A DNA stretch of 64,000 bases from Campylobacteraceae bacterium (GTDB lineage: Bacteria; Campylobacterota; Campylobacteria; Campylobacterales; Arcobacteraceae), in assembly GCA_013373175.1 (NCBI GenBank), contig JABXII010000008.1, positions 62,001-126,000 on the forward strand. The letters are read 5' to 3'. Below are positions 51,082 through 60,186 of the stretch, piece by piece. The notes under the pieces are model-generated. The model was not told the origin of the DNA. It saw only the letters and a list, made by a program, of their open reading frames with translations, and searched no databases. Position 1 is the stretch's first letter. Every line of letters begins with the position of its first letter. The position numbers and the translations under genes were made by a program.

Positions 51082-51639
51082 TTATTTTTTAGGGAAATCT
51101 TTTATTATTGTAATAACTAGTTCTCCAACTGTAAAGCCAAACTTTTTCATTTTTGAGTGGTTTATAATTACACCATCTTCTTGTAAATGAAGCCAGTCTT
51201 TTACACTAATATCTATAGTGCTATCATTATAAGGAACTCTCATTACATAATCCATCATAACTGTATTCCCTAAAGCTTGCATTTTAGCAGTTCCTACTAT
51301 ATCTCCAGCTGTTGCATCAAAAGTTTTTTCACCTGTAGGTACTAACTTCCAAACTCTTGTAAGCTCCTCTCCATCATCATAAAGAAACTCTTCATTTAAA
51401 GTTCCAACACCATTTTCATCCCAAGAACCAATAAGAGTTCCCTTAAAAGTTCTAATAATCTTTCCAGATCTGTTTTTAACTAATCCATAAGCAGTTAGTT
51501 TACCGTTAAAATACTCTTGAGGTACAAACTCTGGGCTTTTGTTTTTAAAATCTTCTATTTGCATTTTGCTACATCCTGTAAAAAATAAAATTGCTAAAGC
51601 AATTAAAAATATGCTAAAAAATCTATTTAAATTTTTCAT
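51082..51639 (-). CDS. DUF3833 family lipoprotein
   Basis: A 185-residue lipoprotein: signal peptide 1-22 with lipobox FFTGC, then the DUF3833 domain (EYFNGKLTAYGLVKNRSGKIIRTF, LNEEFLYDDGEELTRVW, DWLHLQEDGVIINHSKMKKFG). The family regularly ends operons with a cyclopropane synthase and DUF1365; the biochemical role is unknown. Last gene of an eight-gene operon, overlapping the methyltransferase gene by four bases. Confidence 0.87.
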   Translation of the reverse strand: MKNLNRFFSIFLIALAILFFTGCSKMQIEDFKNKSPEFVPQEYFNGKLTAYGLVKNRSGKIIRTFKGTLIGSWDENGVGTLNEEFLYDDGEELTRVWKLVPTGEKTFDATAGDIVGTAKMQALGNTVMMDYVMRVPYNDSTIDISVKDWLHLQEDGVIINHSKMKKFGFTVGELVITIIKDFPKK

Positions 51640-52862
51640 GCCACTAGTCCTTTATTTAAATTTATGTTTTCATATCTTGTAAATACTAGTTGAACAAGAT
51701 TGATATTTCTTGTTAAGAATCCAGCTTCACAATAACAAAGATACATCTTCCACATTCTGATAAAGTATTCATCAAAACCTAACTTTTGAACTTCATCAAG
51801 ATTGTCTAAAAAGTTTTTATGCCAAACATTTAGTGTTTTTGCATAATGTTCAGTGAACTCTTCCATATGAAGTAAATTTAATTTTGTATGTTTAGTTGTT
51901 GTTTCAAGTATTTTTCCAACACTAGGAAGATGTCCTCCTGGGAAAATATACTTTTGAATAAAGTCTGTTCCTTTTGAATATGAATCATATCTTTGGTCAG
52001 GCATTGTAATTATTTGCATAACTAAAACACCACTTGGGTTTAATAAACTTTGGCATTTTTTAAAGAAAACATCAAAATACTCACGCCCAACAGCTTCAAA
52101 CATTTCAACTGCAATAATTGCATCAAATTGCCCTTGCATATCTCTATAATCTTTAAGCATAATGTTTATAGACTCTTCTATTTTATGCTCTTTAAATCTA
52201 TTTTCACAAAGCTTTTTTTGTTCTTTTGAAAGGGTTAAAGTAGTTACTTCACATTCATATTTTTTTACTAAATGCATAGCCATAGCTCCCCAACCAGAAC
52301 CAATTTCTAGAACCTTTGAACCTTTTTTTAAATTTAGTTTTTTTGCTAAAATATCTAGTTTTCTATTTTGAGCTTCAAATAAATCTTCATTTTCATTTTG
52401 AAAAACTGCAGCAGAGTACATCATCGTATCATCAAGCATAAGTTTAAAGAAATCATTTGATAAATCATAGTGTTCTTGAATATTTTTCTGTGCTCTTGTT
52501 TTAGAATTTTTTCTAAGAAGATGTTTCATTTTATTAAAAAATGGAAATAGGTTATATAAACTAAAACTCTTTTCATCTTCACTTTTTGTTTGAAGTTCAC
52601 TTGAATTTAAAAGAGCAATTTTTATTAATGAAGTTAAATCATCACAATCAAAATCTTTGTCCATATAGCTTTCTGCAAAACCAATATCTCCATAGAAAGT
52701 TAATCTTTTAAAAAGGTTTCCATTGTTTAAAACTAATGTTGCTTTTGGATAAGTCTTGTCTCCATAGGTTTTAACTTCACCATTACTAAAGTGAACTTCT
52801 AAGTCACCTCTTTTTATTTTAGATAGAAATTTATCTCCTATTTTGTTCCATAAAGTTTCCAT
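51636..52862 (-). CDS. cyclopropane-fatty-acyl-phospholipid synthase family methyltransferase
   Basis: A 408-residue SAM-dependent enzyme that modifies unsaturated acyl chains of membrane phospholipids. It has an N-terminal lipid-binding part, the family motif QEHYDLSNDFFKLMLDDTMMYSAAVF, the SAM site LEIGSGWGAMAMHL and the C-terminal ARYCEAGF-like LCYCEAGFLTRNI. Its neighbours are those of the CfaA/UfaM-type genes of singlet-oxygen responses, so the product may be a methylated or furan-type acyl chain rather than cyclopropane (inference). Start overlaps the upstream stop (TGATG). Confidence 0.9.
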   Translation of the reverse strand: METLWNKIGDKFLSKIKRGDLEVHFSNGEVKTYGDKTYPKATLVLNNGNLFKRLTFYGDIGFAESYMDKDFDCDDLTSLIKIALLNSSELQTKSEDEKSFSLYNLFPFFNKMKHLLRKNSKTRAQKNIQEHYDLSNDFFKLMLDDTMMYSAAVFQNENEDLFEAQNRKLDILAKKLNLKKGSKVLEIGSGWGAMAMHLVKKYECEVTTLTLSKEQKKLCENRFKEHKIEESINIMLKDYRDMQGQFDAIIAVEMFEAVGREYFDVFFKKCQSLLNPSGVLVMQIITMPDQRYDSYSKGTDFIQKYIFPGGHLPSVGKILETTTKHTKLNLLHMEEFTEHYAKTLNVWHKNFLDNLDEVQKLGFDEYFIRMWKMYLCYCEAGFLTRNINLVQLVFTRYENINLNKGLVA

Positions 52863-53602
52863 CAGTATCTCCTTACTGTATCTTTTTCAATTGGTTTATT
52901 CCATTTTAAACCTAATAATTTAAGTTTTATACTTTGATATATTGTTCTTGTAACAACCCAAAAAGTTAAGAATGTATGTTTAAAGAATATACTTCTTAAA
53001 TTTTTAGTTGTAAACTCTTTAGCTTTTGCTGTGAAATTAGATGTTAATTTTTTCTTTTCATCTTCAAAAAGAGTTATACCTAGATTTAAATCTTTTTCAT
53101 TATAAACTAATGTAAATTCATAGTCTCCATCTCTTTTGAAAAATGGAGAAACATACATATCTTTTTTAGTTCTACCTTTATAAATTTTGTTATTTGAGCT
53201 TGTAAGCTCTACAGGGTAGATTACTCTTCCTCCATTGTAATTATGCACTTCTGCAATAAGAAAGCTTGGTTTATTGTCTTCAAAAAGAATTAATGCACTA
53301 ATTGGATTAAAAACAAAACCTGCAATTCTTGGAAGAGTTAAGAATCTCATCTTTTGTGTTGGTTTAATTGCAAAACTTTTTAGTAAGAAATCTATATTTT
53401 TTAAAAAGTCTTCTTTGTTTCCGAAGTGGTCTTTTGAATAAAATGAGAATAGGTTAAATTTATTATATGAAAAAACTTTATTTTTAATATCTTTAATAGA
53501 TGATAAATCAATATCAAGCATAAAAAATTTATATTTAAAACTATGCTCTTTAGGAAGAAATCTTTTATGATAAATCATTCCATCAAAAATTAAATGTTTC
53601 AT
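52862..53602 (-). CDS. DUF1365 family protein
   Basis: A 246-residue protein: IFDGMIYHKRFLPKEHSFKYKFFMLDIDL, RFLTLPRIAGFVFNPISALI and AEVHNYNGGR are hallmarks of DUF1365, always found with the FAD protein and cyclopropane synthase-like gene. The function is unknown. The track start (53611) is a GTG; the ATG at 53602, with an ATGA overlap to the FAD gene, is more likely. Confidence 0.9.
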   Translation of the reverse strand: MKHLIFDGMIYHKRFLPKEHSFKYKFFMLDIDLSSIKDIKNKVFSYNKFNLFSFYSKDHFGNKEDFLKNIDFLLKSFAIKPTQKMRFLTLPRIAGFVFNPISALILFEDNKPSFLIAEVHNYNGGRVIYPVELTSSNNKIYKGRTKKDMYVSPFFKRDGDYEFTLVYNEKDLNLGITLFEDEKKKLTSNFTAKAKEFTTKNLRSIFFKHTFLTFWVVTRTIYQSIKLKLLGLKWNKPIEKDTVRRY

Positions 53603-54849
53603 AATTGGCACCCAAACTCTTTTGCTATAGTATTTGCACTATATAATCCATCTTCATGGAAACCATATCTCCAGTATGCTCCTGCATAATAAGTATTATT
53701 TTTCCCATTTATAAGCTCTCTTCTCTCTTGTGCCTTTATGGCTTTTAAATCAAATTGAGGATGGGAATAGTTAATCTTTTCAATTATATTATCTAAATTT
53801 TGTGTTTCATTTAAAGAAACAAAATACTCTTTTTCTTTTTTTAGATTTTGTAAAGTATTTAACCAATAAGAAAGAGTTACATTGTCTTCTTTTCCATCTG
53901 TTTTGTAATTCCAAGCTGCATAGGCTTTTTTATTAGGGAATAAAGCTTTTGTATCAGTATGTAAAACAGCATCGTTATCTTTGTATTTAAAACTTAATAA
54001 AATATCTGTTTCATCATTGCTTGGTTTTTCTAACATTGCAAATGCATCAGGGGCATGCATTGCTAAAATCACTTTATCATAAACTGATTCACCTAAATCA
54101 TTATGCACTAAAATCACTTTATCTTTTTCTCTTCTTATATATTTTACAGTAGAGTTAGTGTAGATTTTCCCAGAAATCTCATTGGCAATTTTATTTACAT
54201 AATTTATTGAACCACCACTTACAGTAAGCCATTGATGGTGAGTATCAACTCCTAATAAGCCATGATTTTTAAAAAAGTTTAAAAAAGCTCTTGCCGGAAA
54301 TTCATTCATTTTTTTAGTAGGTGTTGACCAAATTGATGCTCCCATAGGAATAATATATCTGTCTTTAAAATATTTTGAATAGGGCTTTAAATACTCTCCT
54401 AAGCTTAAGTCTAAGTCTTCACTATCGTTTTGTAAATCTTCATTTGCTTTTTTATTAAATTTCAAAATATCTTTAATCATAATGTAATGACTTGGGTTAA
54501 ATAGATTTTTCTTTTGGAAGAACATCCCTTTTAAATCTTGACCATTGTAAGCTGTATTAGATTTTGTATCCCAAAATGCAAAACTCATATCAGAGTTCTC
54601 AATTTTTACATCTAATTCTTCAAATAATTTTGTTAATAAAGGGTAAGTTTCATGGTTAAATACTAAAAATCCAGTATCAACACCAAACTCTTTGTTATCT
54701 TCCTTCACAAAAGTAGTTCTTGCATGACCACCTAGTCTTGAACTTTTTTCATAAAGGTCAACGTGATGTTTTTTGCTTAATAAATATGCAGAGCCTAAGC
54801 CACTAATTCCAGCTCCTAGAACTGCTATTTTTAATCTTTTTTCTTTCAT
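53599..54849 (-). CDS. FAD-dependent amine oxidase-like protein
   Basis: A 416-residue flavoprotein with the dinucleotide motif IAVLGAGISGLGSAYLL at the N-terminus and GGHARTTF, the second FAD contact. It belongs to the group of NAD(P)-binding Rossmann oxidoreductases located next to cfa-like genes, corresponding to the amine-oxidase-like members of the Rhodobacter singlet-oxygen operon. It may oxidise or desaturate the methylated acyl chain (inference). Overlaps lipocalin and DUF1365 genes by four bases each. Confidence 0.9.
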   Translation of the reverse strand: MKEKRLKIAVLGAGISGLGSAYLLSKKHHVDLYEKSSRLGGHARTTFVKEDNKEFGVDTGFLVFNHETYPLLTKLFEELDVKIENSDMSFAFWDTKSNTAYNGQDLKGMFFQKKNLFNPSHYIMIKDILKFNKKANEDLQNDSEDLDLSLGEYLKPYSKYFKDRYIIPMGASIWSTPTKKMNEFPARAFLNFFKNHGLLGVDTHHQWLTVSGGSINYVNKIANEISGKIYTNSTVKYIRREKDKVILVHNDLGESVYDKVILAMHAPDAFAMLEKPSNDETDILLSFKYKDNDAVLHTDTKALFPNKKAYAAWNYKTDGKEDNVTLSYWLNTLQNLKKEKEYFVSLNETQNLDNIIEKINYSHPQFDLKAIKAQERRELINGKNNTYYAGAYWRYGFHEDGLYSANTIAKEFGCQL

Positions 54850-55385
54850 TTGTATCTTCCATTTTTATCTTGTTTTGTAAATATTAATTTTGATGTGTCC
54901 ATATAATTATCTATAAATTTAATAAGCTTATTTAATTTTTTTTCTTCCATAAATGGGGTTCTATGCATAATCCATAGATTTTTCATCTTCTTATCACTCA
55001 TAATTGCTGTTTCATAAGATTTATCTAAATAAATAATTCTATACTCTTTTGTAAAAATCCAATAATATGTTTTATCAAGTACTGCTAAATTGTCTTCTAA
55101 CTGTGGTTCAACAATTCCATTGTAAGAAATAAGTTCTCCACCGATTTCATATTGGAAACATCTATTAAAAACTTTTAATTTATTATCTTCTAATTGTTTA
55201 TATTCAACTGTTGCAGCTACACAGTTTTCTTCAAATTTATTATAAGTTCTTGCAATTTCATACCAAAGCCCAGAAAAATTTTTAGGACTGACATATTTAA
55301 CGGGCTTTGGTTCTTTATATTCAAAAGAAGTTTGAGATGCGAGTAGTAGGGAAACTAAACATAGTGTTAAAAATATTGATTTCAT
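54846..55385 (-). CDS. periplasmic lipocalin family protein
   Basis: A 179-residue secreted lipocalin: signal peptide (1 to about 17, ending LLASQ, no lipobox Cys), then FSGLWYEIARTYNKFEENCVAATVEYK and NLWIMHRTPFMEEKKL. It is related to the lipoprotein at 38092-38604 but is soluble. In an operon for fatty acid modification it probably carries lipids or fatty acids across the periplasm. A strong AAGGAG precedes the ATG. Confidence 0.87.
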   Translation of the reverse strand: MKSIFLTLCLVSLLLASQTSFEYKEPKPVKYVSPKNFSGLWYEIARTYNKFEENCVAATVEYKQLEDNKLKVFNRCFQYEIGGELISYNGIVEPQLEDNLAVLDKTYYWIFTKEYRIIYLDKSYETAIMSDKKMKNLWIMHRTPFMEEKKLNKLIKFIDNYMDTSKLIFTKQDKNGRYK

Positions 55386-55461
55386 AACAAACTCCTTTCA
55401 ACATACATTTTATAGGTTAATGAAGGATTTTTGTATATAAAAAATGTTAATTAATAAACTA

Positions 55462-56715
55462 TTATTTATCTTCTTTGTATTTATTAATAAAAATAATTGC
55501 AATAATTTTTAAAATAACAGGTGCTAATCCATAAAGTAGGGCAAGGGTTAAAATAGAATTATCACTTGGGTTGTTTTCATTAAAATCTACTAAGCCTAAA
55601 ATACCAAAAGATATTGCAACACTTAAAGCAAGGGATAGTTTTGTAATCATAGCCCAAAGTCCAAAAAGTAATCCAGAGCAGTTGTTTTTAATCTCTTCTG
55701 CTTTTTGGCTTATATCAGAGTGAATAGAAGTAGGGAAAGCCAAATCTGCACCTAAAGAAAAACCTGAGATTATGCAAATTATTAGAAAAGGAATAAAATC
55801 ATTTTCTCCTAAGAATGGAACAAAAATAAAAGAAGCTGATGCTAAAACAATAGAATAAATCCAGACTCTTTTTTTACTTGTTTTTTTTGAAATAGCAGTC
55901 CACACAGGAAGAGCTAAAACCCCAGAAAGAAAATATACAATAAGAAGTAAACCACTTGATTTTGGTTCTTTTATTACAAACTCAACAAAAAGTAAAAATA
56001 AAGTTGCAGGAATAGCATTTGCAAGGTTATTAAAAAAATATCCTATTTGTAAAGATTTGATTTTTGGCAATTGTTTATAAATAATTTTTAAATATGAAAA
56101 TTTAAAATTTTCAATGTTTTCACTTGTTACTGTTTTTATTTTTAATAATGAAATAATTGTAAAACAAGTAAAAAGTATTATGAAAACGATAAATAATAAA
56201 TCTAATACTTCTTTTGTATTACTTGAAATAGAAAATAAAAAAGGAAGTAAAAGTGCAATAAGAACACCAACTATTGTTCCTATTTCTCTAACACTATTTA
56301 GTTTTGTTTTATAATAGTAATCATTTGTTATTTCAGCTGACCAAGTAAGATATGGAATATTTACCATACTCCATGCAACATATACTAAAAAGGAAAAAGT
56401 AAATAACCAAATACTTGCATACTCTTCATTTGGATTAATTAGTAAATAAAAACTTATTATTAATAAGATAGCACCAATAGCTATTAAAGGTTTTCTTGAA
56501 TTGTATTTTTGTTTACTTCTATCACTTAAGTATCCTAAATAAGGGTCTAAAAATACATCAAAAAATCTTGCTAAAAAAAGAACTCCTCCTACTAAAGCCA
56601 TATCTATACCAATATCTTTTGCGTAAAATGTTGGCAAATAAATATATAAAGGTAATCCAAGTATTGCTAAAGGTACTGCAAGAAGACTATAATAGAGTAA
56701 GTTTGATTTAGCCAT
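55462..56715 (-). CDS. MFS transporter (GPH/MelB-like)
   Basis: A 417-residue, twelve-TM transporter: LARFFDVFLDPYLGYLSDRSKQKYNSRKPLI has the GPH/MelB-type signature with the paired acidic residues, and FNNLANAIPATLFLLF opens the second half. Genes of this type occur in the same fatty acid/singlet-oxygen clusters, so the substrate may be a lipid rather than a sugar (inference). Start overlaps the NTF2-like gene by eight bases. Confidence 0.85.
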   Translation of the reverse strand: MAKSNLLYYSLLAVPLAILGLPLYIYLPTFYAKDIGIDMALVGGVLFLARFFDVFLDPYLGYLSDRSKQKYNSRKPLIAIGAILLIISFYLLINPNEEYASIWLFTFSFLVYVAWSMVNIPYLTWSAEITNDYYYKTKLNSVREIGTIVGVLIALLLPFLFSISSNTKEVLDLLFIVFIILFTCFTIISLLKIKTVTSENIENFKFSYLKIIYKQLPKIKSLQIGYFFNNLANAIPATLFLLFVEFVIKEPKSSGLLLIVYFLSGVLALPVWTAISKKTSKKRVWIYSIVLASASFIFVPFLGENDFIPFLIICIISGFSLGADLAFPTSIHSDISQKAEEIKNNCSGLLFGLWAMITKLSLALSVAISFGILGLVDFNENNPSDNSILTLALLYGLAPVILKIIAIIFINKYKEDK

Positions 56716-57127
56716 TGATTTTTCTTTTTACAAATTTAATTAAAAATGATATCACAGGTAGTTTTTCATATAGATTTGAAGCAGCATCCCAAAAGTCTTC
56801 ATGTAAAATCACTTTTTCATCAGAATTAAAAATAACTCTACTAACTCCTTCAAAACTTTGTAGGTTTTCTTCTTTTTTGAATTTAAAAGAGAAAGTCCAT
56901 TTTATATAAGCAATATTTCGACTTTCAACTATCTCATCTACTTTAAACTTAGGCTCATCAAGTTTTTTATACATATTCAAAAAAACTCTAAAAATATTTT
57001 GTAATCCTTTTACTTCATGAAAAGGGTCTTTAAATTTAGCATTTAAGTCAAAAAACTTTGCATACTCTTTTAAGGGAGTATCTTTGTCTATAGATTCAAA
57101 GAATGAGGCATAGTCTTGTGCTTTCAT
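56708..57127 (-). CDS. NTF2-like (SnoaL-type) protein
   Basis: A 139-residue cone-fold protein: YASFFESIDKDTPLKEYAKFFDLNAKFKDPFHEVKGLQNI followed by IAYIKWTFSFKF and VILHEDFWD. Such domains bind or isomerise small hydrophobic ligands. It belongs to the conserved set SDR-NTF2-MFS-FAD-DUF1365-Cfa. It overlaps the SDR stop by four bases. Confidence 0.87.
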   Translation of the reverse strand: MKAQDYASFFESIDKDTPLKEYAKFFDLNAKFKDPFHEVKGLQNIFRVFLNMYKKLDEPKFKVDEIVESRNIAYIKWTFSFKFKKEENLQSFEGVSRVIFNSDEKVILHEDFWDAASNLYEKLPVISFLIKFVKRKING

Positions 57128-57888
57128 TTTATCAACCTTTTTGTAATAGCTAGAGAAAATTTATATGGAATCAAACTTAAAAATTGTAAAAATAATCTTA
57201 GTTTTGTAGGAAATCTTACTTCAAATCGGTTATCTTTTGTAATACCTTTGAAAATCTCTTCTGCTGCATATTTTGGTTCCATAAGTTGAGGCATATCAAA
57301 ACTATTTTTACTAGTAAGTCTAGTTTTAACAAAACCATGATTTATAATTTGTAAATCGATATTCTCTTGTTGTAATTCAGGATGAATTGACTGTGCAAGA
57401 TTTAATAAAGCTGTTTTAGGTGCAGAATAACCACCACCGTTTGGAAGTCCAAAGTATGTTGAAAGACTTAAATTCCAAATCCATTTACCACTTTTTTGTT
57501 TTATAAAATATTTTGAGATATTTGTCATGATATTAATAACACCTAAATAGTTTGTACTATTCATTAAAGCAAACTTTTTATAATCCCATGATTTCATATC
57601 CATAACTTCATAAGCCCCTGCATTGTAAAACCAAATGTCTAAGCCATCAAAAACTTGCCAAGCTTCTTTTATTTTAGTTTCAATATTTTCAGTATCTTCC
57701 ACATCAAAATCTAGTAAATAAATGTTTTCTTTGTAAGAGTCTTTTAACTTTAAGAGTTCTTCACTACTTGAAGCACTTCTTGAACTAACTATTATTCTGA
57801 ATTCATTTTCTAAAAAGATTTTTGTTAATTCTAGTCCTATACCACTGCTTCCTCCAACTAACCAGATTCTTTTATTTGAATTTTTCAT
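57124..57888 (-). CDS. short-chain dehydrogenase/reductase
   Basis: A 254-residue SDR: cofactor motif WLVGGSSGIGLEL (TGxxxGIG type), NAGAYEV for the NAG motif, and the active site Ser in LSLSTYFG with YSAPK giving Tyr and Lys. First gene of the fatty acid operon. A plain TATAAT (minus strand, 57909-57914) precedes it, and no ECF-type TGATCC promoter was seen. Confidence 0.9.
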   Translation of the reverse strand: MKNSNKRIWLVGGSSGIGLELTKIFLENEFRIIVSSRSASSSEELLKLKDSYKENIYLLDFDVEDTENIETKIKEAWQVFDGLDIWFYNAGAYEVMDMKSWDYKKFALMNSTNYLGVINIMTNISKYFIKQKSGKWIWNLSLSTYFGLPNGGGYSAPKTALLNLAQSIHPELQQENIDLQIINHGFVKTRLTSKNSFDMPQLMEPKYAAEEIFKGITKDNRFEVRFPTKLRLFLQFLSLIPYKFSLAITKRLIK

Positions 57889-58046
57889 AATAGCCTCTTT
57901 TTTATTTTATTATATATTTTATTGTGTACTTTTAATAGGTTTATTTTGTCATCATATATGAAAAATACATACAAATATTACTATTAAATAGGCTTTAACT
58001 TTTTTCATGTATAATAATTATTAATATTTTATTTGCAAGGATTATT

Positions 58047-60113
58047 TTGGCTTTTATTACTGATGATTATTATAGAGACTTATTTGAAAATGCACCTACT
58101 CCTATGTTTATAATTGATGATGGATTAATCGTAGAAGCAAATGATGCAATGGCAAAGGTCTTTAAAGTTAAATCAAAAGAAGAGATGTATAAATTACATC
58201 CCTCTCAATTATCACCAAAATATCAAGCAGATGGCAAAACTTCTGAAGAAAAAGCAGACGAATTACTTGCAAAATGTTTAAAGCAAGGGTTTATTCAATT
58301 TGAATGGTTACATAAAGACTTAGAAAATAAAGAGTTTTTAGTTGAAGTTACTGTAAAATCAGTGATTATAAATCAAAAGCAAATGTTTTATGCAACTTTT
58401 AGAGATATTACTAAAGAAAAAGATTATGAAAAAAATTTACTAAAGAAAAATGAAAAGTTAGAAAATAAGAATAAATATTTTGCTGAAATAAATAAGATAC
58501 TAAAAACAGATCATCAATGGGAACAACTTATTGATAAGATTTTTTTACTTGAAGAGTTTAGAAAAGCTTTAGATGAAAGTTCTATTGTTTCCAAAACTGA
58601 TCGAAAAGGTATTATTACATATGTAAATGATAACTTTTGCAAAATTTCTGGATATGAAAGAGAAGAGTTATTAGGTCAAAGTCATAATATAATTAGACAC
58701 CCTAATACAAAAAAAGAGTTTTTTAAAAACCTTTGGGAAAAAATTACAAATAAAGAAGTATTCAAAGGTATAATCGAAAATAGAAAGAAAAATGGTGACT
58801 CTTATTTTGTTGACACAACAATTGTCCCTATTTTAAATAAAAATGATGAAATAGTAGAGTTTATTGGTATAAGAAATGACTTAACTGCAGTTTTTGAAAA
58901 AGATAAATTAATCTATGAGCAGTTTACAGATGATTTAACTTCTTTGCCAAATAGACAAAGATTATTAGATGATATTAAGAAACTTGTAAATCCTAAATTA
59001 GCTTTAATTAATATAGATAGATTCAAGGATATTAATGACGCTTATGGTTTTGAAATAGGGGATAAAATACTTAAAACCCTTTCAATAAGATTAATTCAAT
59101 ATAAATCAACAAACTTAAAAGTTTATAGGCTCTCTGGAGATGTCTTTGGATTATTAGCTTATGGGAATATTTCAGAAAAAGAGTTATTAAAAACCACAGA
59201 TAGTATTATTCATAACCCTTTATTCCAAAAATATATAGTAGGTGACTATGAATTTGATATCTCTTATACTGCTGGTATAGCTGGACATGAAGATAAGCTT
59301 TTAACTCAAGCTGAAGTTGCTTTACAATGGGCAAAACAAACACATAAAGATATTGTATTATTTGATGAAAATATGCCTGCCTATAAAGAGTTAAGAGAAA
59401 ATATAGAGTTAACAAAACAGATAAAAAATGCAATTGAAAATGATAATATTTTAATCTATGGTCAAAAGATTGTTTGCAATACATCAAGTGATTATAAATA
59501 TGAAACTTTAATGAGATTAAAACTAGAAGATGGGACTATTGTTTCACCTTTTAAGTTTTTAAATCATGCAAAAAAAGCAAGATTATATCCTTTGATGACA
59601 AGAATTGTCATAGATAAAGCTTGTAATTATTTTAAAGACAAAGATGAAGAGTTTTCTATTAATCTAATGATTGAAGATATTAAAGATAGAAAAACTATTG
59701 ATTATCTTGTTTCTAAATTAAAAGAGACAAATACTGCCCATAAACTTACTCTGGAAATAGTTGAATCAGAAGAGATAGAAAAATTTGAGGAAGTTGGAGA
59801 GTTTATTAAAGAAATGCATAAACTTGGTTGTAAAGTTGCAATTGATGATTTTGGTACTGGATACTCTAACTTTGAATACATTATTCAATTAAAAGTAGAT
59901 ATTTTAAAAATTGATGGTTCCTTAATTAAAAATATTCATATCAATGATAACTTAAGACTCACTGTTTCTACAATTGTAAATTTTGCAAAAGTTTTAAATA
60001 TTCAAACAGTAGCAGAATTCATTCATAATAAAGAGGTTGATGATATAGTTAAATCTTTAAAAATTGATTATTCCCAAGGATTTTATCATCATGAACCAGA
60101 GTTATTAAACTAA
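58047..60113 (+). CDS. PAS-PAS-GGDEF-EAL protein
   Basis: A 688-residue cytoplasmic signalling protein. Two PAS domains (about 8-125 and 175-285, the second with FCKISGYEREELLGQSHNIIRHP, of the Aer-like type) precede a GGDEF domain and an EAL domain (from about 440). The GGDEF active site is degenerate (RLSGDVFGLL), while EAL residues are mostly kept (ETLMR, NLMIED, LEIVESE, AIDDFGTGYSN, LKIDGSLI, SQGFYHHEP), so it likely acts as a c-di-GMP phosphodiesterase. The start is a TTG with AAGG upstream. It is divergent from the SDR operon. Confidence 0.9.
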   Translation: MAFITDDYYRDLFENAPTPMFIIDDGLIVEANDAMAKVFKVKSKEEMYKLHPSQLSPKYQADGKTSEEKADELLAKCLKQGFIQFEWLHKDLENKEFLVEVTVKSVIINQKQMFYATFRDITKEKDYEKNLLKKNEKLENKNKYFAEINKILKTDHQWEQLIDKIFLLEEFRKALDESSIVSKTDRKGIITYVNDNFCKISGYEREELLGQSHNIIRHPNTKKEFFKNLWEKITNKEVFKGIIENRKKNGDSYFVDTTIVPILNKNDEIVEFIGIRNDLTAVFEKDKLIYEQFTDDLTSLPNRQRLLDDIKKLVNPKLALINIDRFKDINDAYGFEIGDKILKTLSIRLIQYKSTNLKVYRLSGDVFGLLAYGNISEKELLKTTDSIIHNPLFQKYIVGDYEFDISYTAGIAGHEDKLLTQAEVALQWAKQTHKDIVLFDENMPAYKELRENIELTKQIKNAIENDNILIYGQKIVCNTSSDYKYETLMRLKLEDGTIVSPFKFLNHAKKARLYPLMTRIVIDKACNYFKDKDEEFSINLMIEDIKDRKTIDYLVSKLKETNTAHKLTLEIVESEEIEKFEEVGEFIKEMHKLGCKVAIDDFGTGYSNFEYIIQLKVDILKIDGSLIKNIHINDNLRLTVSTIVNFAKVLNIQTVAEFIHNKEVDDIVKSLKIDYSQGFYHHEPELLN

Positions 60114-60148
60114 GTATATTTCTAAATGTATTTATAGTTTATTTTAGA

Positions 60149-60154
60149 TATAAT
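60149..60154 (+). promoter_or_regulatory. -10 box of ybiT
   Basis: GATATAATCGCCC, a TATAAT 33 bp before the ybiT start, much like the box upstream of thiI. Confidence 0.45.
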
Positions 60155-60186
60155 CGCCCAAAATCAAGAACAAAAAGGTTAATTTT

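Noticed and set aside
53603-53611. GTG start of DUF1365 from the ORF track
   Set aside because: The ATG three codons later overlaps the upstream stop as ATGA, which is the usual coupling in this operon.
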